NCBI GenBank assembly: GCA_937934465.1
Contig: CALGZO010000226.1
Span: 1 to 11,559, forward strand
Length of the DNA stretch: 11,559 bases
Origin: an uncultured Fimbriimonadales bacterium
GTDB lineage: Bacteria > Armatimonadota > Fimbriimonadia > Fimbriimonadales > GBS-DC
Reading direction: 5' to 3'
Part shown: piece after piece, positions 1-7,233 of the stretch
Position numbering within the stretch: position 1 is the stretch's first letter
Layout: each line of letters opens with the position of its first letter
Made by a program: the position numbers and the translations under genes
Notes under the pieces: generated by a model
The model's database searches: none
Told to the model about the DNA's origin: nothing
What the model saw: the letters and a program-made list of their open reading frames with translations, nothing else

Positions 1-144
1 GGCTATCAAGGTCCGCTGTCGGTGGAGTGGGAGGACAGTGGGATGGATCGCGAGCATGGAGCGCGTGAAGCGTGCGCGTATGTGCGCCATATCGACTTCG
101 AGCCGTCGCGTGTGGCGTTCGACGCCGCGTTTGAGCGCAAATAA
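1..144 (+). CDS. Sugar phosphate isomerase/epimerase, 3' end only
   Basis: The left edge cuts this gene. An open frame enters at base 1 and ends in TAA at 142-144, giving the last 47 residues. The peptide GYQGPLSVEWEDSGMDRE and the following helix with a late Arg-His resemble the C-terminal end of the xylose-isomerase-like TIM-barrel family. In that family a 'G(Y/F)xGxLSxExED' strand supplies a late metal-site Glu, and a helix then closes the barrel. Such enzymes isomerise or epimerise sugars or inositols in the cytoplasm; the substrate cannot be read from this fragment. It is convergent with ftsZ and shares the terminator hairpin between them. It is unrelated to the division operon. The family call rests on a short but characteristic stretch, so it is moderately secure. 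Confidence 0.6.
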   Translation, partial: GYQGPLSVEWEDSGMDREHGAREACAYVRHIDFEPSRVAFDAAFERK

Positions 145-175
145 AAGGCTCCCCCCATACACTGGGGGGAACCTT
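145..175 (-). terminator. Rho-independent terminator of the dcw operon (possibly bidirectional)
   Basis: The hairpin has AAGG at 145-148 pairing with CCTT at 172-175 and TCCCCCC at 150-156 pairing with GGGGGGA at 164-170. There is one internal mismatch (149/171) and a 7-base loop. Read on the minus strand the stem is followed by TTTTATTT, a proper T-run, and it lies 22 bases past the ftsZ stop. Read on the plus strand the stem follows the isomerase stop directly but is trailed by GAAGAGC, with no T-run. It should therefore end the ftsZ transcript well and the plus-strand transcript poorly. Confidence 0.85.
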
Positions 176-197
176 GAAGAGCAGTTGGATTGAGTAG

Positions 198-1406
198 CTA
201 CTGCCCGCGTCTGCGGAGGAAGGCAGGCACTTCGAGGTCTTCGCGCGCGGGTCGCGTCGGTTCGGGTTTGGGGCGTTCGGGCGCAGGGTTGGCAGGGCGC
301 GGCGGTTCAGGCGCAGCCGTTCGTGGGGTGGGGTTCGGACGCGCGCCCAAGCCCCCGATGTCGAGCGGGTGTGGCTCGCGACGCGGCTCGGGCTGAACGA
401 CCGCCGAACGCTGAAGCTGGTCTTCTGGGAAGCCCGTCGCCAAGACCGTCACCTGCACCATGTCCACCATACCGGGTTTGACCACATGCCCGAAGATGAT
501 GTTCGCCTCTTCAGGGTCGGTCATCTGGTAGAGCAGGTTCATAGCCTCTTGCACTTCGAAGATGCCGATGTCCTCGCCTGTGGTGATGTTGACCAGCAGG
601 CGTCGTGCGCCGTAGATGGACGCCTCCAGCAGCTTGCTGGTGGACGCCTCTTGGACGGCTTGAATCATACGGTTCTCGCCTGTGCCTTTGCCGATGCCCA
701 TTAGCGCGGTGCCTGCGTCTTGGAAGATGGTGCGCACATCGGCGAAGTCCACATTAATCTCGCCAGGGTAGTTGATGATATCCGAGACGCCTTGCACGCC
801 GCTGCGCAGCACATCGTCTGCCATGCGGAACGCCTCGGTCATCGTGGTGGTTCGCTCGGATACATCGATGAGTCGGTCGTTGTGGACGACGATCATCGCG
901 TCGACATGTTGGCGGAGCAGTTGTGCGCCCTCTTCGGCGACTTTCCAGCGTCGTGGACCTTCGAACTTGAAGGGTTTGGTGACGACGGCGATGGTGAGTG
1001 CGCCGAGTTCTTGGGCGATTTCGGCGATGATGGGCGCGGCGCCTGTGCCTGTGCCGCCGCCAAGTCCAGCGGTGATGAACACGAGGTCGGCGCCTTCCAG
1101 CACTTTACGGATTTCTTGTCGGCTCTCTTCGGCGGCGCTGCGTCCAGCTTCGGGGTTGCCCCCTGCCCCCAAGCCGCGCGTGATCCCGATGCCGAGCTGC
1201 ATTTTGATGGGCGCACGCGACTTATTGAGCACCTGCGCGTCGGTGTTCATGGCGATGAACTCAACGCCTTCCACGCCCACCTCGATCATACGGTTGACAG
1301 CGTTGCCGCCGCCGCCGCCGACGCCGACGACTTTCAACACGGCTTGCAGTTCCAACAGTTCTCTGTTTGCGGTAGTATCCCGATGAGTTGCACGATCCTT
1401 TGCCAT
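198..1406 (-). CDS. ftsZ: Cell division protein FtsZ (402 aa)
   Basis: FtsZ is a tubulin-like GTPase that polymerises at mid-cell into the Z-ring and recruits the divisome. Visible landmarks are the glycine-rich nucleotide loop GVGGGGGNAVNRM (residues about 28-40), the tubulin signature GGGTGTGA (116-123) and the T7 synergy loop NVDFADVRTIF (218-228), whose Asp residues activate GTP in the neighbouring subunit. A Pro/Arg-rich disordered linker (about 332-388) leads to the conserved C-terminal peptide DLEVPAFLRRRG (390-401), the docking site for FtsA. Length is normal. The frame is open upstream to 1679 inside ftsA, but the start at MAKDRATHRD is chosen because a Shine-Dalgarno AGGAGA sits 6 bases before that ATG and because FtsZ proteins begin about here. 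It lies 26 bases after the ftsA stop and is the last gene of the operon. Confidence 0.97.
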   Translation of the reverse strand: MAKDRATHRDTTANRELLELQAVLKVVGVGGGGGNAVNRMIEVGVEGVEFIAMNTDAQVLNKSRAPIKMQLGIGITRGLGAGGNPEAGRSAAEESRQEIRKVLEGADLVFITAGLGGGTGTGAAPIIAEIAQELGALTIAVVTKPFKFEGPRRWKVAEEGAQLLRQHVDAMIVVHNDRLIDVSERTTTMTEAFRMADDVLRSGVQGVSDIINYPGEINVDFADVRTIFQDAGTALMGIGKGTGENRMIQAVQEASTSKLLEASIYGARRLLVNITTGEDIGIFEVQEAMNLLYQMTDPEEANIIFGHVVKPGMVDMVQVTVLATGFPEDQLQRSAVVQPEPRREPHPLDIGGLGARPNPTPRTAAPEPPRPANPAPERPKPEPTRPAREDLEVPAFLRRRGQ

Positions 1407-1412
1407 GACGGT

Positions 1413-1418
1413 TCTCCT
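1413..1418 (-). promoter_or_regulatory. Ribosome binding site of ftsZ
   Basis: On the minus strand the sequence reads AGGAGA, six bases (ACCGTC) before the ATG at 1406-1404. It lies in the short ftsA-ftsZ spacer and fixes the ftsZ start, ruling out the in-frame upstream ATGs within ftsA. Confidence 0.8.
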
Positions 1419-1432
1419 AAAACGCGGATGTG

Positions 1433-2665
1433 TCAGCGGTTGCGTTTGAACCAGCGTGAGACGGTTTGAATAATCCGTTTCCATAGTTGCGCGGGCGCGA
1501 CGCCCGCGTAGGCGTCGGGGAGGATTTCCGCGCCGTAGAGAGCTAGTCCGACGGCGGTCGCGAAGGCGGGCTGTTGCAGGGCTGCGGGCAGCGCAATCCC
1601 TCCCATCGTGGGCGCGCCGACACGCACAGGCAACGCCCCGAACACCTGCCGCCCCAGCTCGGCAGTGCATGGCAGACAAGAACCGCCCCCAGTCAACACG
1701 ACTCCTGCCGCCAAGCGGTCGTACAGTCCCGAACGCTCCAACTCCTCGCGGGCTAACTCCAGTATCTCGCGCATCCTCTCCTCGATTACCTCGGTGAACA
1801 GTCGTCGGGGTACCCGACGCTCTTCATGGGTTCCCATTTCCCGATAGGATACCCGTTCGGTTTCGGGCACGCGCTCGGCAAGCGCGCTCCCGAATTCGTG
1901 CTTCAGTCGCTCGGCTTCCTCAGGGTTCGCCAAGCGAAACATGATATAGATATCGCGGGTGACCTGACTGCCGCCCAGCGGCACGGCGCTGGAGAAGAGC
2001 AGGCTGTTGCCGTGAAATATAGCAACATCGGTTGTGCCGCCCCCGATATCGATGAGCGCGACGCCGACCTCGCGCTCCTCTTGGGTCAGTGTCGCCAGCC
2101 CAGAGGCGTATGCTTCGAGCGCCATCGCCTGCACTTGCAGTCCCGCGCGCTCCACGCATCGGCGCAGGTTCTGCATAAAGGTGACGCCGCCTGTAATCAG
2201 CGTCGCCTCCGCCTGCAGGTGCGAGGCGCACATTCCAAGCGGGTTAAGGATACCCGATTGCCCGTCCAGAATATATTGTCGTATGAGTGAATGGAGCAGC
2301 TCGCGGTCGGGCGGCAGATGGACTTGTTGCAGGTTGTAGCGCAGGCGTTCGAGGTCGTCCACAGTCACTTCGTGGTCGGGGCGCGTGATGGCGATTTCGG
2401 CGCGGCGTTCCATCGATTCGATATGCTCGCCTGTGACGCCCACCACCGCGCCTGTGATGACCACATCGCCCATCATCTGCGCGGCTTGTACGGCGTGCTG
2501 AATCGCCTGCACGGTCTGCTCCATATCGACCACCTGTCCCTGCTTCAAGCCGCGACAGGGCGCGACGCCGTAGCCAACGACTTGGAGCGCGCCCTGCGCC
2601 CCACGCTGCGCCGTGAAGCAGCAAACCTTCGTGGTGCCGATATCGAGCCCTGTGATGAGAGTCAT
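1433..2665 (-). CDS. ftsA: Cell division protein FtsA (410 aa)
   Basis: FtsA is an actin-like ATPase that tethers FtsZ filaments to the inner face of the membrane. It shows the phosphate-1 motif GLDIGTTKVCCF (residues 6-17), the 1C subdomain after it (roughly 83-165), the phosphate-2 motif DIGGGTTDVAIF (206-217) and the adenosine motif VLTGGGS (323-329). It ends in an amphipathic, Arg/Lys-rich helix, LWKRIIQTVSRWFKRNR (394-410), which is the membrane-targeting sequence. Length is typical of the family. The ATG overlaps the sbp stop as ATGA (2662-2665), implying translational coupling, and AGAAGG lies 8 bases upstream. Its position directly before ftsZ is the universal arrangement. Nothing is broken or missing. 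Confidence 0.96.
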   Translation of the reverse strand: MTLITGLDIGTTKVCCFTAQRGAQGALQVVGYGVAPCRGLKQGQVVDMEQTVQAIQHAVQAAQMMGDVVITGAVVGVTGEHIESMERRAEIAITRPDHEVTVDDLERLRYNLQQVHLPPDRELLHSLIRQYILDGQSGILNPLGMCASHLQAEATLITGGVTFMQNLRRCVERAGLQVQAMALEAYASGLATLTQEEREVGVALIDIGGGTTDVAIFHGNSLLFSSAVPLGGSQVTRDIYIMFRLANPEEAERLKHEFGSALAERVPETERVSYREMGTHEERRVPRRLFTEVIEERMREILELAREELERSGLYDRLAAGVVLTGGGSCLPCTAELGRQVFGALPVRVGAPTMGGIALPAALQQPAFATAVGLALYGAEILPDAYAGVAPAQLWKRIIQTVSRWFKRNR

Positions 2666-3021
2666 CCTCGTTGCCTTCTGAGCGCCAGTTGGTTCAGATA
2701 ATACCTACGGATTAGGGATAGATTGAGAAACATTCGCCCGCCGAGCGTGACGACGGCGGCGAGAAACAGGTCGACTCCGATGCGGTCGCCGAGATACGCC
2801 AGCGCGGCGGCTAACAGCGCGTTCACGATGAAGCCTGAGACGAACACATCGGCGTGGAACCTACCTTCCAACGCTGCGCGCCAACCGCCGAACGCCGTGT
2901 CCAGCCCCGCCAACGCCGCCAGCGAAAGATACGCCGCCCACTCCTCAGGGAGCGGAATGTCCAGCAGCAGCGAGGCGATGATTACGCCCAGCAACAGCCC
3001 TACTGCGCCGACAAAAATCAC
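2662..3021 (-). CDS. sbp: Small basic membrane protein Sbp (DUF1290), 119 aa
   Basis: This is a small integral membrane protein of the DUF1290 'small basic protein' family, found next to ftsA/ftsZ mainly in monoderm-type dcw clusters; its molecular role is unknown. It starts with the hydrophobic segment IFVGAVGLLLGVIIASLLL (2-20), has a PLPEEWAAYLSLAALAGLDTAFGG stretch, here split as PLPEEWAAYLSLA and ALAGLDTAFGG (about 24-47), and further hydrophobic spans at about 58-78 and 84-98. It ends in a basic tail rich in Arg. The start is GTG, not ATG; GTGA overlaps the DUF881 stop, and an excellent Shine-Dalgarno AGGAGGTGA precedes it. The stop overlaps the ftsA ATG. Family assignment is by position and sequence pattern; function is not inferred beyond a link to division. 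Confidence 0.88.
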   Translation of the reverse strand: MIFVGAVGLLLGVIIASLLLDIPLPEEWAAYLSLAALAGLDTAFGGWRAALEGRFHADVFVSGFIVNALLAAALAYLGDRIGVDLFLAAVVTLGGRMFLNLSLIRRYYLNQLALRRQRG

Positions 3022-3773
3022 GGTTTCACCTCCTGTGGGGGCGCAGGCTGCGCGTAGCGGAACTGCGTCGAGCCGCTGTAAGCAGGGATACGGACTTTAT
3101 CCAGCAGCTTAATCTGCACCATCTTCGGGTCCACGCTTTTGAGGTCTGCCAGCACGCCGCCGGGCATCTCCAGCGCGCCTTTGAGCGTCTTCGGGTCGCC
3201 AATCGCCAGGACGGTGAACGGCGACGCCATCTTCACATCGTTCACGAACACCACAGGTCCCGTGCAGCGGATGCCCGTGGTCGCCACGACGCGTTGCCCG
3301 TTGATGCTAATCGCTTCCGCGCCTGCCTGACGCAGTTCGTTCACCACGCGCAACAGGTCGTAGTCGTGGATGGTGTAGAGTTCGGGCAGGAGTTGCTCGA
3401 TGGACTCGCCCGTGGGTTTGCGCGTGCTGTCGCGCAGGGTGAGTTCGATGCCTGGACCTTCCACATCCACTAACCCGGCAATCATTTTTGCTTCTTGCAG
3501 GCTCTGGTTGAGCAGTTGGGCTTGCTTCGCGCCGCTGGTGAAGGCGTTTTCGAGTTCGTTGATGCGCTGGCGCAGCTGACGGATTTCCTCTTCTAAGGCG
3601 GCGTTCGATTGTTTCTCCTGCACATAGGCGCGCGCGAGTTCGGGCAGGCGCGCGCTGGGCAGCTCTGCCGTGCGGATGCGCGTCTGCTCCTTGAACGCCA
3701 GCCCCAGCAGCAGTCCCACCACGAGCCAGATGCTGAAGAAGACCATCATCTGATAGATTTTATTGTCGCTCAT
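3018..3773 (-). CDS. DUF881 family membrane-anchored protein (251 aa)
   Basis: This belongs to the DUF881 family (YlxW-like in Bacillus), whose function is unknown but whose genes cluster with ftsQ/divIB, sbp, ftsA and ftsZ. It has a short cytoplasmic tail, one membrane segment (about 9-27), a coiled-coil region rich in Glu, Gln and Leu (about 45-98), and an extracytoplasmic domain. The domain carries the family landmarks GLVDVEGPGIELTLRDS (100-116), the Asp-Leu-Leu..Val-Asn-Glu-Leu-Arg stretch (139-148), AEAISINGQRV (152-162) and TGPVVFVND (171-179). The frame is open upstream to 3971 within ftsQ. The start MSDNKIYQMM is chosen because its ATG overlaps the ftsQ stop as ATGA and GGAGGAGG lies just before it. 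The stop overlaps the sbp start. A role in septum assembly is inferred from context only. Confidence 0.88.
   Translation of the reverse strand: MSDNKIYQMMVFFSIWLVVGLLLGLAFKEQTRIRTAELPSARLPELARAYVQEKQSNAALEEEIRQLRQRINELENAFTSGAKQAQLLNQSLQEAKMIAGLVDVEGPGIELTLRDSTRKPTGESIEQLLPELYTIHDYDLLRVVNELRQAGAEAISINGQRVVATTGIRCTGPVVFVNDVKMASPFTVLAIGDPKTLKGALEMPGGVLADLKSVDPKMVQIKLLDKVRIPAYSGSTQFRYAQPAPPQEVKP
3026..3034 (-). promoter_or_regulatory. Ribosome binding site of sbp (supports GTG start)
   Basis: On the minus strand the sequence is AGGAGGTGA, followed by AACC and then GTG at 3021-3019. This near-perfect anti-16S match lies inside the last codons of the DUF881 gene and decides the GTG start of sbp. 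Confidence 0.8.
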
Positions 3774-4834
3774 GCGCCTCCTCCACTGTGGCGCGGCTTG
3801 ATTACCTCTGCTCCGGGCGCGCTGATATCGATGTATTCGCACTTGCGCAACTGCTCCGACGGCATCTCCAAAATCAGGTTCAGCCGCTCGAGCTGTGTGG
3901 TCAGCGCGCAGGCGTCGCCAAAGCGCACTTGGAGCGAGAAAGGCGGCTCCGTACCGCGCTGGAGATTGCACACCACTCGAATGCCCTGCGCTTTAGAGAC
4001 CTGCGCCTGAAGGCTCTGTACATCGGTACGCCTGTGCAACTGTTGCAAAATCGTGAATGCCCTGCGCATCTCGCCGTTCAACACACTCCCTCGCTGAGGG
4101 ATCGGATAGTCCTGCCCCAGCCGTATCCGCCCACTCAGAGGTTTCGCATCTTGATTCGGCGGCAGGAAGACGAATCCTGTCGGATCGGCGAAGATTCGCG
4201 CGCCGTTCGCGCTTTCAATCGACGCTTCTGGAGCGCGCGGCGTGATTTGGATGTGCGCTATACCTATACCTGCGGCGCGCCAGCGTGTGTGGAGCGTCCA
4301 GTCCAGCGCGTTGAGGGCTTGCTCGATATGGCGCGGCGCGTCGGAGAGGGCAATCGGGGCGCGTAGATGGGTTCGTATGGCTTGTTCTACTGATGCCTGC
4401 GCCTCTGCAGGCGCGCCCTGCACCACGAGGCGCGTGAGCTGCGTGCGCGGGGAGAACCAGAGGCTGAGGGCGAGCGCGCTGAGCGTCGCGCCCCACGCCA
4501 GCGGCTCCGCATTCCGCCACAGCCAAGCGAAAAGTTTTCGGGCGCGCCCCGATTTGCGAATATGGCGACGCGGGGGCTTCGCAGGCGGCGCGGGCAAAGT
4601 GAACCTGCCTGTCGGCTCTTGGATAGGCACTTGTGGCTTGGACATTCTTGTCCAAGCGCTGCGCGTCATCGGCGGGACGCCAACGCTACGAGGAGAATGT
4701 GCCGTCGGCGGGACGCCAACGCTACGAGAGCGCGTCGTCGGCGGGACGCCAACGCTACCCAGTTTGGCACGGACAGGAATGTCCGTGCTACGGAGTTTGA
4801 TGCGCTTGCCCTTCTCACGCCTGAATAGCCTCAT
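3770..4834 (-). CDS. ftsQ: Cell division protein FtsQ/DivIB with repeat-expanded N-terminal tail (354 aa)
   Basis: FtsQ is a bitopic divisome protein that links the cytoplasmic and periplasmic division machinery through its POTRA domain. Here a long cytoplasmic tail (1-107) precedes one membrane segment, PLAWGATLSALALSLWF (111-127), a POTRA-like domain beginning RLVVQGAPAEA (about 135-200) and the beta domain around GARIFADPTGFVF (211-223). The start at 4834 is supported by an ATGA overlap with the ddl stop and a GGAGGG ribosome site. Residues about 16-67 are encoded by palindromic repeats that also fill the mraY-murD gap. They give STDIPVRA (16-23), three SVGVPP units (27-32, 38-43, 50-55) and AWTRMSKP (60-67). 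Without that stretch the protein would be about 300 residues. An internal ATG at residue 64 has no ribosome site. Sequence conservation is low, as usual for FtsQ, but topology and position make the call firm. Confidence 0.9.
   Translation of the reverse strand: MRLFRREKGKRIKLRSTDIPVRAKLGSVGVPPTTRSRSVGVPPTAHSPRSVGVPPMTRSAWTRMSKPQVPIQEPTGRFTLPAPPAKPPRRHIRKSGRARKLFAWLWRNAEPLAWGATLSALALSLWFSPRTQLTRLVVQGAPAEAQASVEQAIRTHLRAPIALSDAPRHIEQALNALDWTLHTRWRAAGIGIAHIQITPRAPEASIESANGARIFADPTGFVFLPPNQDAKPLSGRIRLGQDYPIPQRGSVLNGEMRRAFTILQQLHRRTDVQSLQAQVSKAQGIRVVCNLQRGTEPPFSLQVRFGDACALTTQLERLNLILEMPSEQLRKCEYIDISAPGAEVIKPRHSGGGA
4636..4657. repeat. Type A palindrome inside ftsQ
   Basis: The arms GCTTGGACA (4636-4644) and TGTCCAAGC (4649-4657) are perfectly complementary around the loop TTCT. 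It is the same element as the tandem units in the mraY-murD gap. On the coding strand it is read in frame as AWTRMSKP, residues 60-67 of FtsQ. Confidence 0.9.
4667..4758. repeat. Three type D palindromic units inside ftsQ
   Basis: Three near-identical units each contain GGCGGGACGCCAACGCTAC, at 4671-4689, 4707-4725 and 4740-4758. Each is an imperfect palindrome: arms of the CGTCGGCG / CGCCAACG kind with a 3-base loop GGA, at 4667-4685, 4703-4721 and 4736-4754. The periods are 36 and 33 bases, both multiples of three, so all three read as SVGVPP in FtsQ. A related unit with fully paired arms lies at 11271-11290. Confidence 0.88.
4767..4788. repeat. Type B palindrome inside ftsQ
   Basis: The arms GCACGGACA (4767-4775) and TGTCCGTGC (4780-4788) are perfectly paired around the loop GGAA. 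On the coding strand it reads STDIPVRA, residues 16-23 of FtsQ. Two further copies lie at 11210-11231 and 11367-11388. It differs from type A only at two positions per arm, and the two changes are complementary. Confidence 0.9.
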
Positions 4835-7233
4835 AGTCCCTCCAGCGCGTCTTGTAAAATCCTATCGATGAGTTCGCTGAAGCTGACGCCTGCTGCCTCT
4901 GCGCTGCGCGGTAGCAGCGAGGTGGGGGTCAAGCCCGGTATGGTGTTCACTTCCAGCACATAGGGGGTGGTCTCGCGCACAATCATGTCCACGCGGCTCA
5001 TGCCCCGACAGCCAAGCGCGAGGTGCGCCACCACTGCCGTCTCTTGTAGGAGTTGCAGAATCTCTTGGGGCAGGCGCGCGGGCACTATCTCCTCCGTCGC
5101 GCCGGGGATGTACTTGGCTTGGAAGTCGTAGTAGCCGCTTTTGGGGGCGATTTCCACTGGGGGTAGCGCTTGTGGTTCGCGTCTCCCCAGCACGGGCACG
5201 GAGACCTCCACCCCCTCGATGAGCTCTTCCACCAGCGCGCTTTCATCGTAGGCGAGGGCTTTGCGCAACGCGCGCGGCAGCTCGCTCCAGTCGAACACGC
5301 GCGTTGCGCCCAGCGTGGAGCCGCCTTGGTTCGGCTTGACCATCAGAGGTAGGCTGAGCCGTCGGCGGATGCGCTCCAGAGTATCCTCTTCGCAGTCCGT
5401 CGCCAGCAGGTCGGCAGGCGTGGTTAGCCCCGCCTCGCGAAAGACAATCTTCGCGGCGTGTTTGTTCATCGCCAGCGCGCTGGGTAGCACGCCCGACCCC
5501 GTGTAAGGGATGCCCAGCAGCTCCAGCAGCCCCTGCACCGAGCCGTCCTCGCCGTGTTTGCCGTGCAGGGTGATAAAGGCGACATCGGGTCGCTCGCGCG
5601 TGAGCAGCTCTTGCAACCCCCAGAAGTCCTCGCGCCCTTTGAGCAGGGCTGGATCCACCGCGACGGCGTGGTATTTCTCAGGGTTCAACGCCTGCATCAC
5701 GCGCATGCCCGACAGGAGCGATACATCGCGTTCGGGCGAGTCGCCGCCCATCAGCACGGCTACCGTAAGTCGCCGCGCCTGACCCTGCGCTTCCAAGCGG
5801 CGCAGCAGCATCGGCTCAATCTTCTCGATATCGCCCGCGCCCATCACCACCACCACATCGCTCGGACGCAGGTGCGGTAGCAGGCGTTGCGGAATCTGCT
5901 CCTTGATGGGCACATAGAGCGTCGGGGGCGACTCGCGCTCCAGCAAGCCGTCGGCAATCAGCGCCGCGCTGACGCCCGGAATCGGCAGCTCGCGCGCAGG
6001 GTAAATGTCGGTAATCACCACAAAGTCCGCCGTGCTGAGGCTCTCAATCAACCCCTGCAGCTGGTCGCGCGTGCGACTGTAAAGGTGAGGCTGATACACC
6101 ACCACCAGGCGTCGGTTGGGGAACCGCTGGCGCAGCGCACTCATCGCAGCGCGGATTTCGGTCGGGTGGTGCGCATAATCATCGACAATCGTGATGCCCA
6201 TCGCCTCGCCGACAATCTCCTGCCGCCGCTTGACCCCGCGAAAGTTCGCCAGCGCGTCGGCAATCGTTTCGGCAGGGATGTTCAACAGCAACGCGATGCA
6301 GGTTGCCCCTAAAGCGTTCTGCACATTCTGCTCGCCCAGATAGGGAATGCGCAGGACAGGCTCGGCGTCGGAGAGCCAGTGGCTGTTATGCACGCGGAAC
6401 TCGGTGTAGCTCGGCGTGCGCTCCAAAATTTCGGCTTCAAGGTCGTTTTGTGCGCCCAGCCCGTACATTATGGGCGGACGCTCGTGCCCGCCGACGCCGT
6501 GAAGCATTTTGGTCATCTCGCGCACGCCGGGGCTGTCGCCGCAGGCAATCAGATAGCCCTCACGAGGCACGCGCTTGGCGAAGTTCACAAAACTTTTTAG
6601 CAATCGCTCAAAAGTGCCGTGATAGTCCAGATGGTCTGCCTCGATGTTCGTGATTAGCGCGATGTGGGGTTGTAGGTCGTGGAACGAGTCGTACGCCTCG
6701 CAGGCTTCCACGACTGCCCATTCGCCCTGCCCCAGACGCAGGTTGCCCTGCCACGGCGCAGGGAGAGGCACATCCGCGCCAATCAGCACGAGGGGGTCGT
6801 AGCCCGCCGCTTCGAGAATCGCGGCGGTCATCGCCGTCGTGGTGGACTTGCCGTGCGTGCCCGCAATCGCAATCACTTTATAGTCGCGCAGGAGCCAGCC
6901 CATCAGTTGCGAGCGTCGCCAGATGGGGATTTCACGGCGCAACGCCTCAATCACTTCGGGGTTGTCGGGATGGATGGCGTCCGAGACGATTAGCCAGTCG
7001 GGTTGCCCCATGCGTTGGGCGTCGTGGGGCGCGTAGACATCCGCGCCGAGCGCGCGCAGCGCGTCTAAGGTGGGCGACTCGATCATATCGGAGCCGCTGA
7101 CGGCGACGCCTTTGTGGCGCAGCCAACGCGCGAGCGCGGACATGCCTGCCCCACCGATCCCTACAAAGTGGAACCGCATCGACAGGTGTGGCTCGCGGTT
7201 CGTGGTCAAACGGACGCCTGTGGGCGTGTACAT
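4831..7233 (-). CDS. murC-ddl: Fused UDP-N-acetylmuramate-L-alanine ligase / D-alanine-D-alanine ligase (800 aa)
   Basis: This bifunctional cytoplasmic enzyme adds L-Ala to UDP-MurNAc and makes D-Ala-D-Ala. The MurC half (about 19-485) begins MRFHFVGIGGAGMSALA, has the ATP loop GTHGKSTTT (125-133), the 'EACE' form of the metal/substrate segment (176-179), ADHLDYHG (199-206) and DDYAHHPTEI (351-360). The Ddl half (about 489-800) has GGDSPERDVSLLSG (496-509), TLHGKHGEDGSVQG (555-568), MNKHAAK (589-595), VKPNQGGSTLG (632-642), EGVEVSVPVLG (673-683), an SGYYDFQAKY segment (699-708) and LEVNTIPGLTPTSLLP (760-775). Both halves look catalytically complete, joined by a short Arg/Gln-rich linker with no frameshift. 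The start MYTPTG is chosen for GGAGGAGGT six bases upstream; it overlaps murG by 28 bases. The stop overlaps the ftsQ ATG. No murB follows murC. Such fusions are known in Chlamydia. Confidence 0.95.
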   Translation of the reverse strand: MYTPTGVRLTTNREPHLSMRFHFVGIGGAGMSALARWLRHKGVAVSGSDMIESPTLDALRALGADVYAPHDAQRMGQPDWLIVSDAIHPDNPEVIEALRREIPIWRRSQLMGWLLRDYKVIAIAGTHGKSTTTAMTAAILEAAGYDPLVLIGADVPLPAPWQGNLRLGQGEWAVVEACEAYDSFHDLQPHIALITNIEADHLDYHGTFERLLKSFVNFAKRVPREGYLIACGDSPGVREMTKMLHGVGGHERPPIMYGLGAQNDLEAEILERTPSYTEFRVHNSHWLSDAEPVLRIPYLGEQNVQNALGATCIALLLNIPAETIADALANFRGVKRRQEIVGEAMGITIVDDYAHHPTEIRAAMSALRQRFPNRRLVVVYQPHLYSRTRDQLQGLIESLSTADFVVITDIYPARELPIPGVSAALIADGLLERESPPTLYVPIKEQIPQRLLPHLRPSDVVVVMGAGDIEKIEPMLLRRLEAQGQARRLTVAVLMGGDSPERDVSLLSGMRVMQALNPEKYHAVAVDPALLKGREDFWGLQELLTRERPDVAFITLHGKHGEDGSVQGLLELLGIPYTGSGVLPSALAMNKHAAKIVFREAGLTTPADLLATDCEEDTLERIRRRLSLPLMVKPNQGGSTLGATRVFDWSELPRALRKALAYDESALVEELIEGVEVSVPVLGRREPQALPPVEIAPKSGYYDFQAKYIPGATEEIVPARLPQEILQLLQETAVVAHLALGCRGMSRVDMIVRETTPYVLEVNTIPGLTPTSLLPRSAEAAGVSFSELIDRILQDALEGL

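Noticed and set aside
720..1469. A 249-codon plus-strand gene
   Set aside because: It is a high-GC shadow antisense to ftsZ with low-complexity composition; ftsZ explains the region.
1803..1819. Palindrome CGTCGGG/CCCGACG inside ftsA
   Set aside because: It has 7-bp arms with a 3-base centre in GC-rich coding DNA, is a single copy and does not resemble the repeat families closely; chance is likely.
4636..4646. FtsQ starting at the internal ATG at residue 64
   Set aside because: The ATG lies in the palindrome loop without a Shine-Dalgarno; the upstream start has one and overlaps the ddl stop.
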